Source: Coccinella septempunctata (Eukaryota > Arthropoda > Insecta > Coleoptera > Coccinellidae). From it: DNA of 64,000 nt. Position 1 is the stretch's first letter. Every line of letters begins with the position of its first letter. Below, piece after piece: positions 47,740-59,137 of this stretch. The DNA lies in NCBI RefSeq assembly GCF_907165205.1, contig NC_058189.1:44294270-44358269 (forward strand). Reading direction: 5' to 3'. A program made the position numbers and the translations under genes. The notes beneath the pieces were generated by a model that was not told the origin of the DNA, did no database searches, and was given only the letters and a program-made list of their open reading frames with translations.

Positions 47740-49435
47740 AGATCCCAGAGCGACCAGATATAACTTATTTTCACACAGATGAAACTTTAGGATCTCAGTA
47801 GAGTCTTATGTGCTTCAAATGCCTGCGAACTTGTGGAGCTTGCATAGTGACACCTGGGCTGATACAAGGTGGCAAAGGTAACTAAAAATCATTTTCACAT
47901 GGCTGATTTTTATATATGTTTTAAAGAATATTATTCTGAAGTTATATTATAAGTGACAGACACATTCCCTGGGCCAAAACCCTTGCCAGACGCTTTGAAG
48001 CTGCACAAAAAATAAATGAACTTTACTTATTTTAACATGTCTGATATTGAAATATATCATTGAAGTTACTATAAAAAAGATATATTTCATTCCGACAAAT
48101 AGTAGTGACCAAACATCCCCTAAACATGAAAATTATTTAGTGGAGTGTGAGCGAGAGAGCGCTAAGCATGCGTTTCAGAGTGAGTGAGACTATGGTAACC
48201 CTTTCACAATCTGTTTGGGGTCCCTTTACTGTATACTATACATTGCTCGCACATGGCACATACACATACCTAAAGGTGTCTACAGATTACTCTGACGTGA
48301 CGTGGCACCAATTCATAATGCGCATGATTCAAAAATCCTGTGTTAGGGTAATGTCAGACGCGGCGGTTTTGACCGAGACGGTTCCCGCTAGCGATCGCCT
48401 GTTCGATGTCACACGCGTCGATTCAATCGCGTCGGTTTATATCCAAAATACAAGGCAGTGTGAGGTCGTGAATAGAACGATAAAATCGCCGCGTCTGACA
48501 TGTTCCATATACATACCACTGATGACTGTACGAAAGGCTCATAAAAACCGAGACGGATAGTGGTCCCGACGACCCTTCGAGTCGGTTTTAAAATCGCCTG
48601 GCGATTCATACCGCTACATCTGACATGGTCCATTTGAAACCCATTGACGACTCTCCGATACGGTTCTACTCTCGAGAAACGTCTCGGACAAAACCGCCGC
48701 GTCTGACATTACCCTTAGATTCTCGAATCATGCGCATTGTGACGTGAACCCACGTCACGTCAGAGTAATCTGTAGGCACCTTTAGAGTATCAAGTCTTGC
48801 ACATACACAGCACATACTTTTAGACAATAAATTAACTGGCTGCATTCATTTCATAGTCCCTTGTTAATTCAGATACAATGGGGTAGTATTTTCTTTCCAA
48901 TTCTTAAATAGTTAATGGACAGGCATGTCTCTTATTAAAAAAATATTTCTTTTATATTTTAGTAAATGATGCCAGGTTTTGCAATAATCGATTGTAGTAC
49001 AGTACATTCTCGAAATCCGAAATAATATGGACCAAAGTAATTTCGGATAATCGAAATTTTGGTTGATAAAATTTTGTTTTTGGAAAATAGGATTTTATGA
49101 TGCCTGTATCATAAGATCGAGAAGAAAAGAAGTGAAGTTCATTTATTTTTTAGGCAGATTCAAAGCGTCTGGTAAGAGTTTTGGCCCATGGAAGGTGTCT
49201 GTCTCTTATAATATAACTCCAGAATAATATTCTTTGAAACATTTAAAAATATAATATAAAAAACAGCCATGTGAAAATAACAATTATTTTTAGTTACCTC
49301 TGCCACCTGGTATCTGCCCAGGTGTCACTAGGCAAGCTCCACAAGTTCGGAGGTAGTCAAAGCACATGAGACTCTACTGAGATCCTAAAGTTTCATCTGT
49401 GTGAAAATAGGTTATGTCTGGTCGCTCTGGTATCT
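47740..49435. mobile_element. Inverted-repeat element with about 300-bp arms, hosting a nested element
   Basis: 47745-48030 and 49125-49430 are diverged reverse complements (coordinates sum to about 97175). Shared blocks: CCAGAGCGACCAGA, TGAAACTTTAGGATCTCAGT, CACCTGGGC, CAAAACCCTTGCCAGACGCT (with differences) and AAATGAACTT. No transposase. The middle holds the separate palindromic element at 48270-48785. Confidence 0.7.
48270..48785. mobile_element. Nested GC-rich palindromic element
   Basis: Ends CTAAAGGTGTCTACAGATTA / complement at 48766-48785 (sum 97055), followed by CTCTGACGTGACGTGG. Inner blocks also mirror: GGTAATGTCAGACGCGGCGG at 48350 with its complement near 48700. It is far richer in CG dinucleotides than its surroundings. 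The 137- and 74-codon frames over it are read-through. Confidence 0.7.
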
Positions 49436-50676
49436 TGGACTATTTAGTCAGTTGAGTATCTCTCAGGGACCTGTGGCGGTATAAACGTTATTAAAATCGG
49501 ACACAATCGAGTATGTCGGTTGGAGTAGTTGTTTTTCTTAATATTTTTGACTCTTTGTAGACGCTCTTCCCACCGATCAAATGGCATACTTCGTGAAACC
49601 TTTTTTCTTCCTACCATCTTATTATCATCACAATCCACTAAGTTTCCAAAACGCTCTATTAAATCTGTATTTACTCATAGCATCATGGGTAATATTATGT
49701 ACCTGAGGTTGGGATATTTGAATTGATTTGAAAAAAAGCGCACAATAGGAAGTTGGAAAAAATATATTACAAAATTCTTCATGCAGGTCGGATTAACTAG
49801 GGCTCTGAATTATCGTTATATGTTTGTTTTGCTATTGAATTCTTCATATTTTTGTATGTTCATAGTTTCAAACCTTAGTGCCATAAATTTTCATGCCATA
49901 AGTTTTCATGCGAAGGATTTCAAACTTTTTTTCGACGTTTCACGTTTTCTGATAGATTCGCTGATCGAAAATTCCCATAATAATATTGAATCAGAATCGC
50001 GAACAGAGATTCTCACTTTCTAATCTCGGTATAATTTACATAATCTTATAATAATTACACTCCCGACTATTGTTTCAGTTTGTATACAGAAGCATTCTCC
50101 ATGGGCTTTGTCTTATATCCGTTCCTATTATTTCAATGGAAAGAAGATTTACGTATCAGTTTCTTCACCTTATATCCGGTTTTCAATGCGACGATTGAAT
50201 AATCTCGGAGTGCATCAATACCACTTGACCTGGCTTCAGATAAAATTCAGATCTGGATATAAAACTTACCTCAATTAGTATATAAACAGCGAATAAGATT
50301 AAAAAGAATTAAAATAAAACAAGATGCGGAAGCCCAATTGGCTCACGTGATCGTCATATGTTTGTAGGTCACGTTCTCGCCATCTGCCAGTAATGAGGCT
50401 TTTGTATTTCGTTAAATTCCAATTTTTATTTTATTTTTTGTTATAGTTTCACCTTTACGGAACTCATGGTTACTGCACTCACATTAGGTACATAATACAT
50501 TGCTATTCGAAGACAAAAATAGATAGATAGTGTCCTTTTTAATCTGAAAATTCTTATAATGAATTTGGTTTTGTGTGAACGTGTTACGGTTCAACTTATA
50601 AATGCTGATTATATCTTCTCAATAAAAAAATTCTCCTTAACATACTGCGCAGGATTTATATTGTTTTTTTTTACAG
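49436..50676. other. No gene recognised
   Basis: A minus frame at 49444-49638 (64 codons, ...GRKKVSRSMPFDRWEERLQR) looks protein-like in composition but has no known match or splice signals. The rest is AT-rich spacer. Confidence 0.4.
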
Positions 50677-50725
50677 ATGAAGGAAGAAGTTGAACATGAA
50701 GTAACGGATTATGAATTTCAAAACG
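50677..50725 (+). CDS. Candidate short coding exon with start codon
   Basis: A textbook acceptor (long T run, then TTACAG) precedes ATGAAGGAAGAAG, and a strong donor GTAAGT follows 49 nt later. The frame reads MKEEVEHEVTDYEFQN plus one base. Acidic starts rich in Lys/Glu/Val like this are common in insect zinc-finger proteins, where a first short coding exon is separate from the finger array. Nothing to confirm this lies in the remaining window; the downstream 1.4 kb is a palindromic element that would be in its intron. Confidence 0.35.
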
Positions 50726-50766
50726 GTAAGTCGAACTTCTTGAAATCTGTAGAAATTTGAATAATA

Positions 50767-52204
50767 TACAGGGTGGGCAAAATTCGTTGTCTACTTAAGG
50801 GATCTCGAGAACTATAGCAGCTAGATGAAAACGGATGACACATTCTCTAGCTCTTTTTTCCTTACTATTCCAAATCTGAAAACAGATCCAGCCTAACGGT
50901 CATAGATTTTGAGTTATGAACGAAAATTGAGAAATTGTTATTTTCAACGAAGATGAATAACTCCCTTATTTGAAATCGTATTCGAAATCCGTTGTAACAT
51001 TCTACAGGCACTTTTTTATGAGGTATTCGAATATAATATTAATAAATTTTTTGATCCAATCATTTTCGAGATACAACAGGGATTTCTGAGTTTTCAAATG
51101 TAAACTAGAGTTGAAAGTTCTTTCATCTTGATGCAAGTTTTTTGCTGATTCCAAAAATGTATCATATGTTGCTATTCACATGAATGTTACACGAGAAAGA
51201 AATTCAATACTTTTTCCTGCTTTTCGATTCTCTGTTGAGCTGGCTTACCATAGCAACCGTTGAATATGCATTATATTTTGTGAACCTGAGCCTCTATGAT
51301 TGGAATCCCGGATTGCTGAATAAATATTTCGATTATTAATTTGCCATCGTTTGTTTTCGCGATGTTGGACATGCTTATCTTATGATGGTTCACAATTCGA
51401 GCACTACTGTTGACAGAAGTACCTATTTTTCATTATCTTACTTTTGTAAGAATTACAATTATAGATTGCTATCATATTTTATTCATATTACTGACTCTTC
51501 AAGATTCTTTCATTGATAGAAAAACGATAATTGAATAAATTTTCTTCTTTAATAATCAGACGAAAGTCTTTTACTCTCTTTTAAAGGATATCGATCTCGA
51601 TATAGATATATAAAAGATATAATTATTCGACAGTGGGTGATTCCTATCGCAGGAGGTTCAGTTCACATAGGATTTCGTGGAGTTCACGAACCATAATGTA
51701 TTTCCAACGGTCGCTATGGTTACCCCAGCCTACTGAAAATTCAACACTCTATCGAAAAACAGGATAAAGTATTAAATTTTTTTTTCTTATGTTATATTCA
51801 TATGAATAGCGGCATATGATACATTTTTGAAATCAGCAAAAAATTGCAGCAAAATGAAAATAACTTTCAACTATAGTTCACATTTGAAAAATCGGAAATC
51901 CCTGTCGTATCTCGAAAATGACTGGATCAAAAAATTTATTAATATCATATTCGAATTCCTCATAAAAAAGTGCCTGTAGAATGTAACAACGGATTTCGAA
52001 TAAGAGTTATTCAGCATCATTGAAAATGACAACTTCTCAATTTTCGTTCATAACTCAAAATCTATGAACGTTAGGCTGGATCTGTTTTCAGTTTTGGATT
52101 AGTCAAGCAAAAAGAGCTCGAGAATGTGTCGTCCGTTTTTTTTTTTTTAGTTGCTATAGTTCTCGAGATCCCTTCAGTAGACAACGAATTTTGCCCATCC
52201 TGTA
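50767..52204. mobile_element. Palindromic element with TACAGGGTG ends, about 1.44 kb
   Basis: Arms of about 500 bp: left from TACAGGGTGGGCAAAATTCG, right ending with its near complement (CGAATTTTGCCCATCCTGTA). Mirrored blocks run through GGGATCTCGAGAACTATAGC, TGAATAACTC/GAGTTATTCA, AATATCATATTCGAA-type segments, TATTCACATGAAT and AGCAACCGTTG. The middle (51300-51660) is unpaired and holds no frame. About 85-90% arm identity by eye, so older than the Penelope element. Confidence 0.78.
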
Positions 52205-53081
52205 CATTCGATTAGATACAACAGAACCCCTTTATGTTTTAAGGAAATTCATATACAGTCTATTCTTTACCCATGAGTGAGATTTCTCTCGATTTCATTG
52301 TAACCCATTTTCGCCAAGATTTTACGACCCTCTCTCCGTGAGGTTTGAACCGAATAATGCAATACTCATATTTCAACCCAGTGAAATACTGTGCCGCCTT
52401 CTCAGAACGTTCTTCATTATTCCCACATCTTGACTGATGACCCATGAAAAAGCCATTGAAAATGCCGCTGTTAAATCTTTCATTTCGGTTTTTATTACAT
52501 TGCGACGGTGTTGAGTCAAATTCATTTTTACGACCCAACTCAAACCAGAACCGATAATTATGACTTCGTCCTATAGTTAGAGTTGTTCCCGCGAAACTAA
52601 AAAAAAAAATGTTGCGTTGCTATACGCTGAGAGGTCTTTTTTAGAGGGTCGGTTCTGGTCGGCATCGATCCTAACCTGCAGAAATTCATTCAAGAGCGCA
52701 CGTTTACATATTCATGTCGGGTATAGTCTGAATTCTGAATAGAAATTCATATTGATGGCGTTTTTATGTTGACTAAACTTGGATATCAGGAATGTTCACT
52801 CGATTTTGTGAATTACAATATGTTGCGAATAAAATAAACTTTCTGAGGTTTTCATTATCGAAGAGTTACTAACTGAACTCTGCGTTTCTGCAGATGTAAA
52901 TGATAGACATTTCAAAAGTTTTATGCATCAGCGTTTTCTGATGGAATAGTTCATTGAGTTGTAACTTCTCTTAAAAAAACCATCAAAACCAACTTATAGT
53001 TCCAGCTTCCAGCTGACATAATATAATAAACCTGAAGTTAGCCAATCACTTTTTTTAAGAAGAAGAAAAATGAGTTTTAAA
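52205..53081. other. No gene recognised
   Basis: A 92-codon minus frame at 52260-52538 has no recognisable motif. Otherwise spacer. Confidence 0.4.
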
Positions 53082-53165
53082 ACCCGACACGTGTTTCACT
53101 ATCACAACAGCATCTTCAGGTGGGTGAACTTTACCCAAAAATAAACAAGAATATGAATTAGACGA
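53082..53165 (-). repeat. Penelope-like terminal-repeat relic with eroded hammerhead
   Basis: Minus strand: CTGAAGA (53113-53119), GAAA (53094-53097), CACGTG (53088-53093) and TC (53086-53087) align with the hammerhead at 42665-42710, but helix II and helix I carry mismatches. The adjoining 53120-53165 is repeated inverted at 54787-54855 (TCTAATTCATATTCTTG, then TTTACCCACCTGAAG). Confidence 0.55.
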
Positions 53166-53269
53166 ATTTGGACTGACACTGTTTATATTTCAAGGACAAT
53201 GGCATAAAACTAGCACTTCTGCCTTTAAGGTGTAACATACAGAACTCAATTTTTCGTTTCGCTTCTATA

Positions 53270-53870
53270 TTTGACTTCCCCATGATGACATATCATCCAC
53301 CATCAAACCTAAGAGCTTTGTTTAAGAGCTCAAACTAATCTCACTAATCTCTAATTCATTCAAATTTAGTACATTTGGAAATATGTATAAAGTTGCTTCT
53401 TCATTTAACACTTCATTGCTAATCCAGTCTGATATTGAATTAAAAATGCTTTCTTGATAACCAAGTAGAGTTTGCGAATTCTCAGCTATTGAGTGGTTAT
53501 TCTTATCATCTGCATAGTTAACAAGAAAACAATTGAAACTTGAAAAACGATGTAGTCTAGCAACAGATTTGTTTGCATCTTTTATGTATATAAGGACAAC
53601 TATGCTCTTTTGCGGAATACATAATTTAAATAAGTTTTTGTACTTTTTCCTTTTTTCATGGTCATTTGTCAGGGAGGTAAATACAAAGAGTGGCCATAAA
53701 AAAAGGAAAACTAAAACTGCATGGAAACTTGTATGGAATAACTATTCCATACAAGTTCATAGTTCAATTTCTGCAATAAGTTGAGGAGCGAACCCAACGT
53801 AAGATCTTTCTTCTCAATTGCCTGTAAAATGGTCTCTGTGAATGCATAAAGATCAGTATTAGTGCCTTTT
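53270..53870 (-). pseudogene. Jockey/CR1-like LINE reverse transcriptase relic
   Basis: The minus strand, with frame changes, reads GKGTNTDLYAFTETILQAIE (start of the palm region), then CFLVNYADDKNNHSIAENSQ with the catalytic YADD at 53505-53516, then TLLGYQESIFNSISDWISNE, and near 53310 a KLLGLMVDDMSSWG block. Order and spacing are those of Jockey/CR1-type RTs (catalytic box, helical block, then K-x-LG-x-x-hD). Stops and shifts between blocks make it inactive. It lies between the two inverted Penelope-like fragments at 53.1 and 54.8 kb, which is probably coincidence or nested insertion. Confidence 0.6.
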
Positions 53871-54605
53871 CCCTTCAAATACGCAAGTATGTATATAAAA
53901 ACAAATTATTTTCCAGGAAATATTCCATATTCCATCAATCTATCACACATATACCTACCTCTCAAAAATTTTAGAGAAACTTGCTAGCTAACTTATAGGT
54001 CGATAGTTCCCGAGTTCACATTTCCATTTTTCCATTTTTATTGTCCAAACATTTTGAAAGTTTATTTCATTGCAAATAACCCAGGCCAATTTGGCTTAAC
54101 TTTTGAGGACCAAAAAACTGTTGGTGGCTTTTTTTGCAATTTTCACTCAGAAGGGAGCATTGGACAAACATTTGTTTCTGACTCCTCTTGTAGAAGAGGA
54201 AACAACTTTTCAAATGACAACAAAATGATTCAAATCTCCAAAGTGATCACAATCGATTGCCAAAATGAGTTTATTTTTCCTGACTTATCCTCAAAGCAGG
54301 AAAGGTTGACTTGTGACGTCCTTATCATTTGTATTCAACGATATACTTTTTTATACTTATTGAAGGATTTGACGAGTATGTCCGCCATTCAGATTTCACA
54401 TTGAAGTTTGTGCCTTAAGAGGCCTACTCATATGAAACTAAAGAAACCGTAATCTCATTCAAATATACTCGTATGAGTACAATAATAAAAACCGTAAGTT
54501 TAGTGTCCTGAAGGAAGGACATTAATAATGAAAATGGACTAGTAGGAAATCTAAATTGAGAAGTGAACTGCATGGAACGTGTCGCCATCAATCGAAAAAG
54601 TAGTA

Positions 54606-54645
54606 GGTAGACCGGTTTCTGGCTTATTTGCCGTCATCAGTACCC
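54606..54645 (-). ncRNA. Hammerhead ribozyme motif, third family
   Basis: Minus strand: helix I GGGTA (54641-54645), CTGATGA (54634-54640), helix II GGC/GCC (54630-54632 with 54621-54623, loop AAATAA) preceded by a C-A mismatch, GAAA (54616-54619), palindromic helix III CCGG (54612-54615), TC (54610-54611) and helix I TACCT (54605-54609). Helix I pairs four or five bases. The host repeat is otherwise unrecognised; by analogy it is a Penelope-like 3' end. Confidence 0.58.
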
Positions 54646-54786
54646 CATAACTCAAATCGATGATGACGACCAAAATGAAATGCAGTACTTATATTCAATG
54701 CCAGAAATAACATCTCAGGATATAACAAACAGATGTGACATCGGGCGGAGAAATTTCTACCCTTCATACCAACAGTTCCTTCACAA

Positions 54787-54858
54787 AATAGATCTATTTC
54801 GTCTAATTCATATTCTTGTTTATTTATGGCTAACCTTTACCCACCTGAAGATTCATTA
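54787..54858 (+). repeat. Penelope-like terminal-repeat fragment, inverted partner of 53120-53165
   Basis: Carries ...CCCACCTGAAGAT and stops matching just after CTGAAGA, so only the first half of the hammerhead remains. Confidence 0.5.
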
Positions 54859-55997
54859 ATCAGAAGTCCATCCTTGCACGTTGTGGAGCAGAGGGCTCAG
54901 ATGTGCAGAGACAGGAATGTTTTACGTCATCGCCATATTAATGGTCGTCGAGTTTTTCGTCATCAAATTCTCTTCCAGATTATGAAATTCTTCGTTAGCT
55001 GAAACCTTTTGGTTTTCGACAATATGAACATATCACTAAGCATTTAATGACAGCTTTTTTGCGGGACCATGCTGCTGAATAACCCTTCCTGCAGGTGCAT
55101 AAGATGCTGCTCAGTGGATCTTCTAGAGCTGGAAACAGGTCACTGGATTGGGACCAGTTTCGATTGTATACCAGCCCCAGTTTTTTGGATCTGAAATTTT
55201 GGACATCCATCTGCACCTGTAGAGAATCAATAGTGGTTAATGAATTGCCGTGTGAGCTACTTATATCATATTCATGTATGCATAAGATATAATATAGGTA
55301 CTTCAATGTTGAATGTAGAATGGAATGAAGTGATCAACCTTCAAGTTAGTCCTTAGGGAGTGCTTTTCTGCAACTGCTTCTCTGGGTGGCATACTTGCCA
55401 GGGTTGGCTTTGAAGGGGGCCTTCTGAAACAGTTACAGCCGAATGTTGTTATAAGTCATCTGTTGCTGGCACCTCAGTGGACAACAGCAATGCATTGGCG
55501 TAAATTTCTCAGCTGTGGCGTTGTTGTCCATGAAAATAGGAAAGTGTTCTGGAGGTCTGAGCTTTTTTTTAAATTTTCTTTATGTAAGTACGACGATTAC
55601 GACGAACTCACTGAAAGCATGAAGATTTCTTGCGCTTTTGACAACTTACAGTCATTCGGACTGTAAACATGTATGTTCCTGGCTTTTTTTTTAAATTTTG
55701 CCATCCATCGTGAATTTGACTTGGCTATACATTTCCCAAAGCTGAACAAAATTTTATTCGTCGATGAAAACGGATAATATGGACGTGAGGACGTGGCAAG
55801 CCAATTTTCACCTCCTTTAAACCGAGTAGGAAAATATTACCAGATTTTGGCGATTGTGGCTGAACCAATTGTATGATTCAAACGATTTTAATGCAATTTG
55901 AGAAGCTATTTCCTGTTCTACAAAAGAAGTAAGAACATATTTTTGTCCGATGCATTCTCCTCAGAGTTCCCTATATTATGCTGATAGTATTGGGCTT
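54859..55997. other. No gene recognised
   Basis: Frames at 54995-55306, 55095-55292 and 55463-55666 overlap one another and show no known motif. Possibly an eroded element of unknown type. Confidence 0.35.
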
Positions 55998-56125
55998 TTT
56001 TATTTGGTAGTGTTGTCTCATAGGTGTTCTTTGCTTCTTTATAATGGCAAATTGGCTAGTTCAATTCATATCGTAACACTTGTTGATATTTATACCAGGG
56101 GGTGGTATGCATCTGAATTTATCCT
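55998..56125 (+). repeat. Dispersed repeat fragment (duplicate of 56575-56660)
   Basis: ATGGCAAATTGGCTAGTTCA and GGTGGTATGCATCTGAATTT recur at 56575-56660, same orientation; also related to 10880-10930. Confidence 0.65.
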
Positions 56126-56361
56126 CATTATTGTATTCATTGCCTCCCCGTTTAGGCGTGATCATTCCTTATCATTATTGAACCGCTGGCATCATTTCTG
56201 CCGTGATCTGAACGTGTTCCCAAACTTCTCAATTCGTCACTCGTCTTTTTTGCGCAAAGCGAATCGGCGTGCTGAATTAGGGAAAGTATGGGACATATGC
56301 TATTGTCTTCGTCTGGGTTTCTATCTGGAGGGGATTGAATCGGACACCGTTTCATACTGGG

Positions 56362-56660
56362 TGGCGCTCTGGTAACTGTATCGTACTCAGTAGTCGCTGT
56401 GTTACTGTATATTACTCACTAGCGCTTGCCAGTATTGAATAAAGGTCCATCAATTCCAAACGTTCTCCATCGGAGAAAAAAGCTTAGTTGCCCTGATGAA
56501 GTCAAATGAGACCGAAACCATGGTCAGCATCTGCTTTTCTTCGATGGCGCGTACTCCATTTGGGGACCTTGACGATGGCAAATTGGCTAGTTCAATTCAG
56601 GTCACTTGTTGATATTCATATCAGCGGGTGGTATGCATCTGAATTTATCCTCATTCTACT
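56362..56660 (+). repeat. Dispersed repeat with hammerhead, related to 10640-10930
   Basis: Begins GGTGGCGCTCTGGTAACTG; contains AATAAAGGTCCATCA, the hammerhead at 56488-56530 and the GGTGGTATGCATCTGAATT end. Order of blocks matches the copy at 10.6 kb. Likely a Penelope-like terminal repeat or retrozyme-like element. Confidence 0.55.
56488..56530 (+). ncRNA. Hammerhead ribozyme motif, fourth family, partly eroded
   Basis: CTGATGA (56493-56499), helix II GTC/GAC (56501-56503 with 56510-56512) with an A-C mismatch next to the core, GAAA (56514-56517), palindromic helix III CCATGG (56518-56523), TC (56524-56525), helix I TGC/GCA (56489-56491 with 56527-56529) with one C-A mismatch at the cut site. 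The mismatch would be repaired by a single G-to-A reversal, as expected of CG decay. Confidence 0.5.
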
Positions 56661-58479
56661 TATAATGTCGATCAAAACTGGTGTTAACAGGGCTCATTAC
56701 ATATAGCACATCCGAAAGTACTTTACACTCTTCTATTTCTGCATCAGATATTTGCTTACTTTTTGTTTCTTTCTTCTGGGTATTTAAGTAATGTAAAAAA
56801 ATGCCATGAAAACACACTCATATTTTCTTCATTAGCACCACGGTAAACCTTTTGTGCAATTTTGATTTTTGCTCACTCCACAAAAATACGCACCCATGCT
56901 TCCTAATGGATTACGGGCCGTTCCATTCGAGCATTCCTCAGTTTCTTCCCATAACTCCACGTCTCGAAATGGGAACGACGAACCATCATTTCCAAATCTC
57001 TTTCACTGACCTTCATCCTCGATGCCTTCGAGACGTGCCGGTAAAAAACAAAAATCCGCACAATGCAAATATGCTATTTTCCTCGTCGGACGCATCGAAA
57101 TCGGACCGAGCGAGCGCACGATGTGCTTCGAAGAAATGCGTAGCAAGGTCGCGCCGCAATCGCTCCTAATTGCGGCCGAGATTCTTTATAGCTGCGGCTG
57201 CGGGTAATTGTTCGGTATTCTGGTTTACAGTAGCCATGTCGTAATTCATTCCTATCTGGCTATCTGTACGTAAATCAGTCCGTGTGGCGTTCTCCCTATC
57301 TCCGCATAAATATTAATTAACCGATATCAATTCGATGGTTTCTTCGATTCCCTTCTCAAGTCTTCATTAACTGGACCGAGAAAAGGACGGCAATAATCGA
57401 TGAGATTTATGTTGTCCGTTTCATGTCTATCGGAATATTATTGTTGGTAATTGCACGAGTGCATGGAAATTATCCTTACATCGAATACAAAAAACAGCAG
57501 AACTTCAAGATCATCCAATATATCTTCTCTATCGTTTCCGTTTAATCTTATCAAACGCTTATTTTCATTCTAGATCTCAATGAAACACAGGCTTCATTTT
57601 TACCATGTTACAGTTGGTGAATAGTGTGAGATTGATCATTTTGAATTTATATCCATACGTTGGGCCATTCAGCCTTTTTATACGGGGTGCTTCACGAGTG
57701 GTTGGCCATATAGGCTAGTGGTCAATCAGGGTCATCTAGGCTTCTCAGAAATATTGCCTCTTTTGTATCCAAAAGTTATTAGTTTCGATTTCGGTCTTAA
57801 TTTTCGATATCTATAACGTGGGAATGAGTGGGACGATTGTAATGAAATTCTGTGTCTTGTTGACTTCCAAGTACTCTTCAAGATGGCATATGCAATTTTT
57901 ATATTGCCAGGACATTCTTCAGCATTTTGAGATTTATCTTTCAATCTTGGAAAACTTTCTTTCTCAGAATTGAAAAAAGGACATTTTTGTCAATCAAGGT
58001 CCATTTTATCTTCGCATGGCACTCTTTTTGTAAAAGAGAAACGAACGAACGAACTCATATTTCGTGTTCATTTTTGAAAATACGGTCCGGTTTTGAATTA
58101 CTTTTATTGCCACTTTCCGATATTTTGGATATCATAAGCCCTTTCCTCAATTCTTTTTCATACCGAAACATCAACACACAAGGGTTAAGCACGTTGCTTA
58201 GAAGGTATGTAGGTCAGGTAGGTAACTAAATAATTGTAAACAGTTCTGTTTTCTGAATATAAACATGAAATATGATTTGGTTCATTCGTTTCTCCTTTGC
58301 AACAAGTGTGCCTTGTAGAGTGAAAATTGAATTTGATTGAAAAAGTATATTTTTTTTTACTTCTGGAAACAAAAATACTTCAACTGATCCAGAAAATATA
58401 GATTTTGATTTGAAAAACCAGAGATTTGTGTCATATGGTGTTCCCAAGGTCAAATTGAAGTTTATCAGTGTGTATAAGA
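56661..58479. other. No gene recognised; GC-rich patch at 57000-57215
   Basis: 57000-57215 is markedly richer in GC and CG than its surroundings, with two overlapping frames (MPSRRAGKKQKSAQCKYAIF... and its neighbour). No known motif; no splice signals that fit. Could be a conserved regulatory block, an unmethylated island or the trace of an exon. A lone TACGGGGTGCTTC element end is at 57679. Confidence 0.35.
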
Positions 58480-58601
58480 CCCGGTTGTACAGTTCAAGTT
58501 CAATATTGAACACAGCTCAAATAAGACAATTCCGTTCAATTTTAACAGGTTGAGCTGGGTTCAACCTTGAACCCGGTTTAAACCTGAACCGTACAACCGG
58601 G
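58480..58601. mobile_element. 122-bp inverted-repeat mini-element (CCCGGTTGTAC)
   Basis: Left CCCGGTTGTACAGTTCAAG and right ending CTGAACCGTACAACCGGG are near-perfect inverted ends; GAACCCGG/TTCAATATTGAAC palindromes lie inside. Non-coding MITE; superfamily not determined. Confidence 0.65.
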
Positions 58602-59137
58602 CCTCAGTCATCTGAAAATTGTACCTCAAGTTATCTCTGTCGACTGGTTTATGAAATTACAAAAACTTTGAAGTATTTGTCGAAAAAAAAGGAAAAGGTC
58701 ATCATCTGAAGTCTAACTCCAAACTTTCTGAAACTCTAAAACGACAAATATCTGATTAATCTTTATCTATAAAATGATTGGCCAGTGGAGCTATCTACAA
58801 AAAGATCATATCGTTCAGGTTTAAGAAAATAAATTTTGTGGAAGATTTCACAGTTTTCTATTAAATTAATTTTACACATTATTTTAAAAATTCAAAAATG
58901 ATGATAAACTAAATAACGCCTAATTTCATTATAAATTTTGAAGTCCCTTTATTTTCAAGGCTTCCTTCAGATTCAGTTTTAGTCGAACTAAAGAAGGCAT
59001 TAAAATTAAAAAGAACTTGATAATGAAACTGGCGGTAAATATCAATGTGAATGTGAACTGGAGCATTCGCCATATTGTAACTATTGTTTGGATGCTCTTG
59101 ATGCAGTGTGAACTGTAGATATACTAAATAGCATATA

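Noticed and set aside
48147..48560. 137-codon + frame
   Set aside because: It runs over the CG-rich palindromic element and its mirrored half; no protein motifs.
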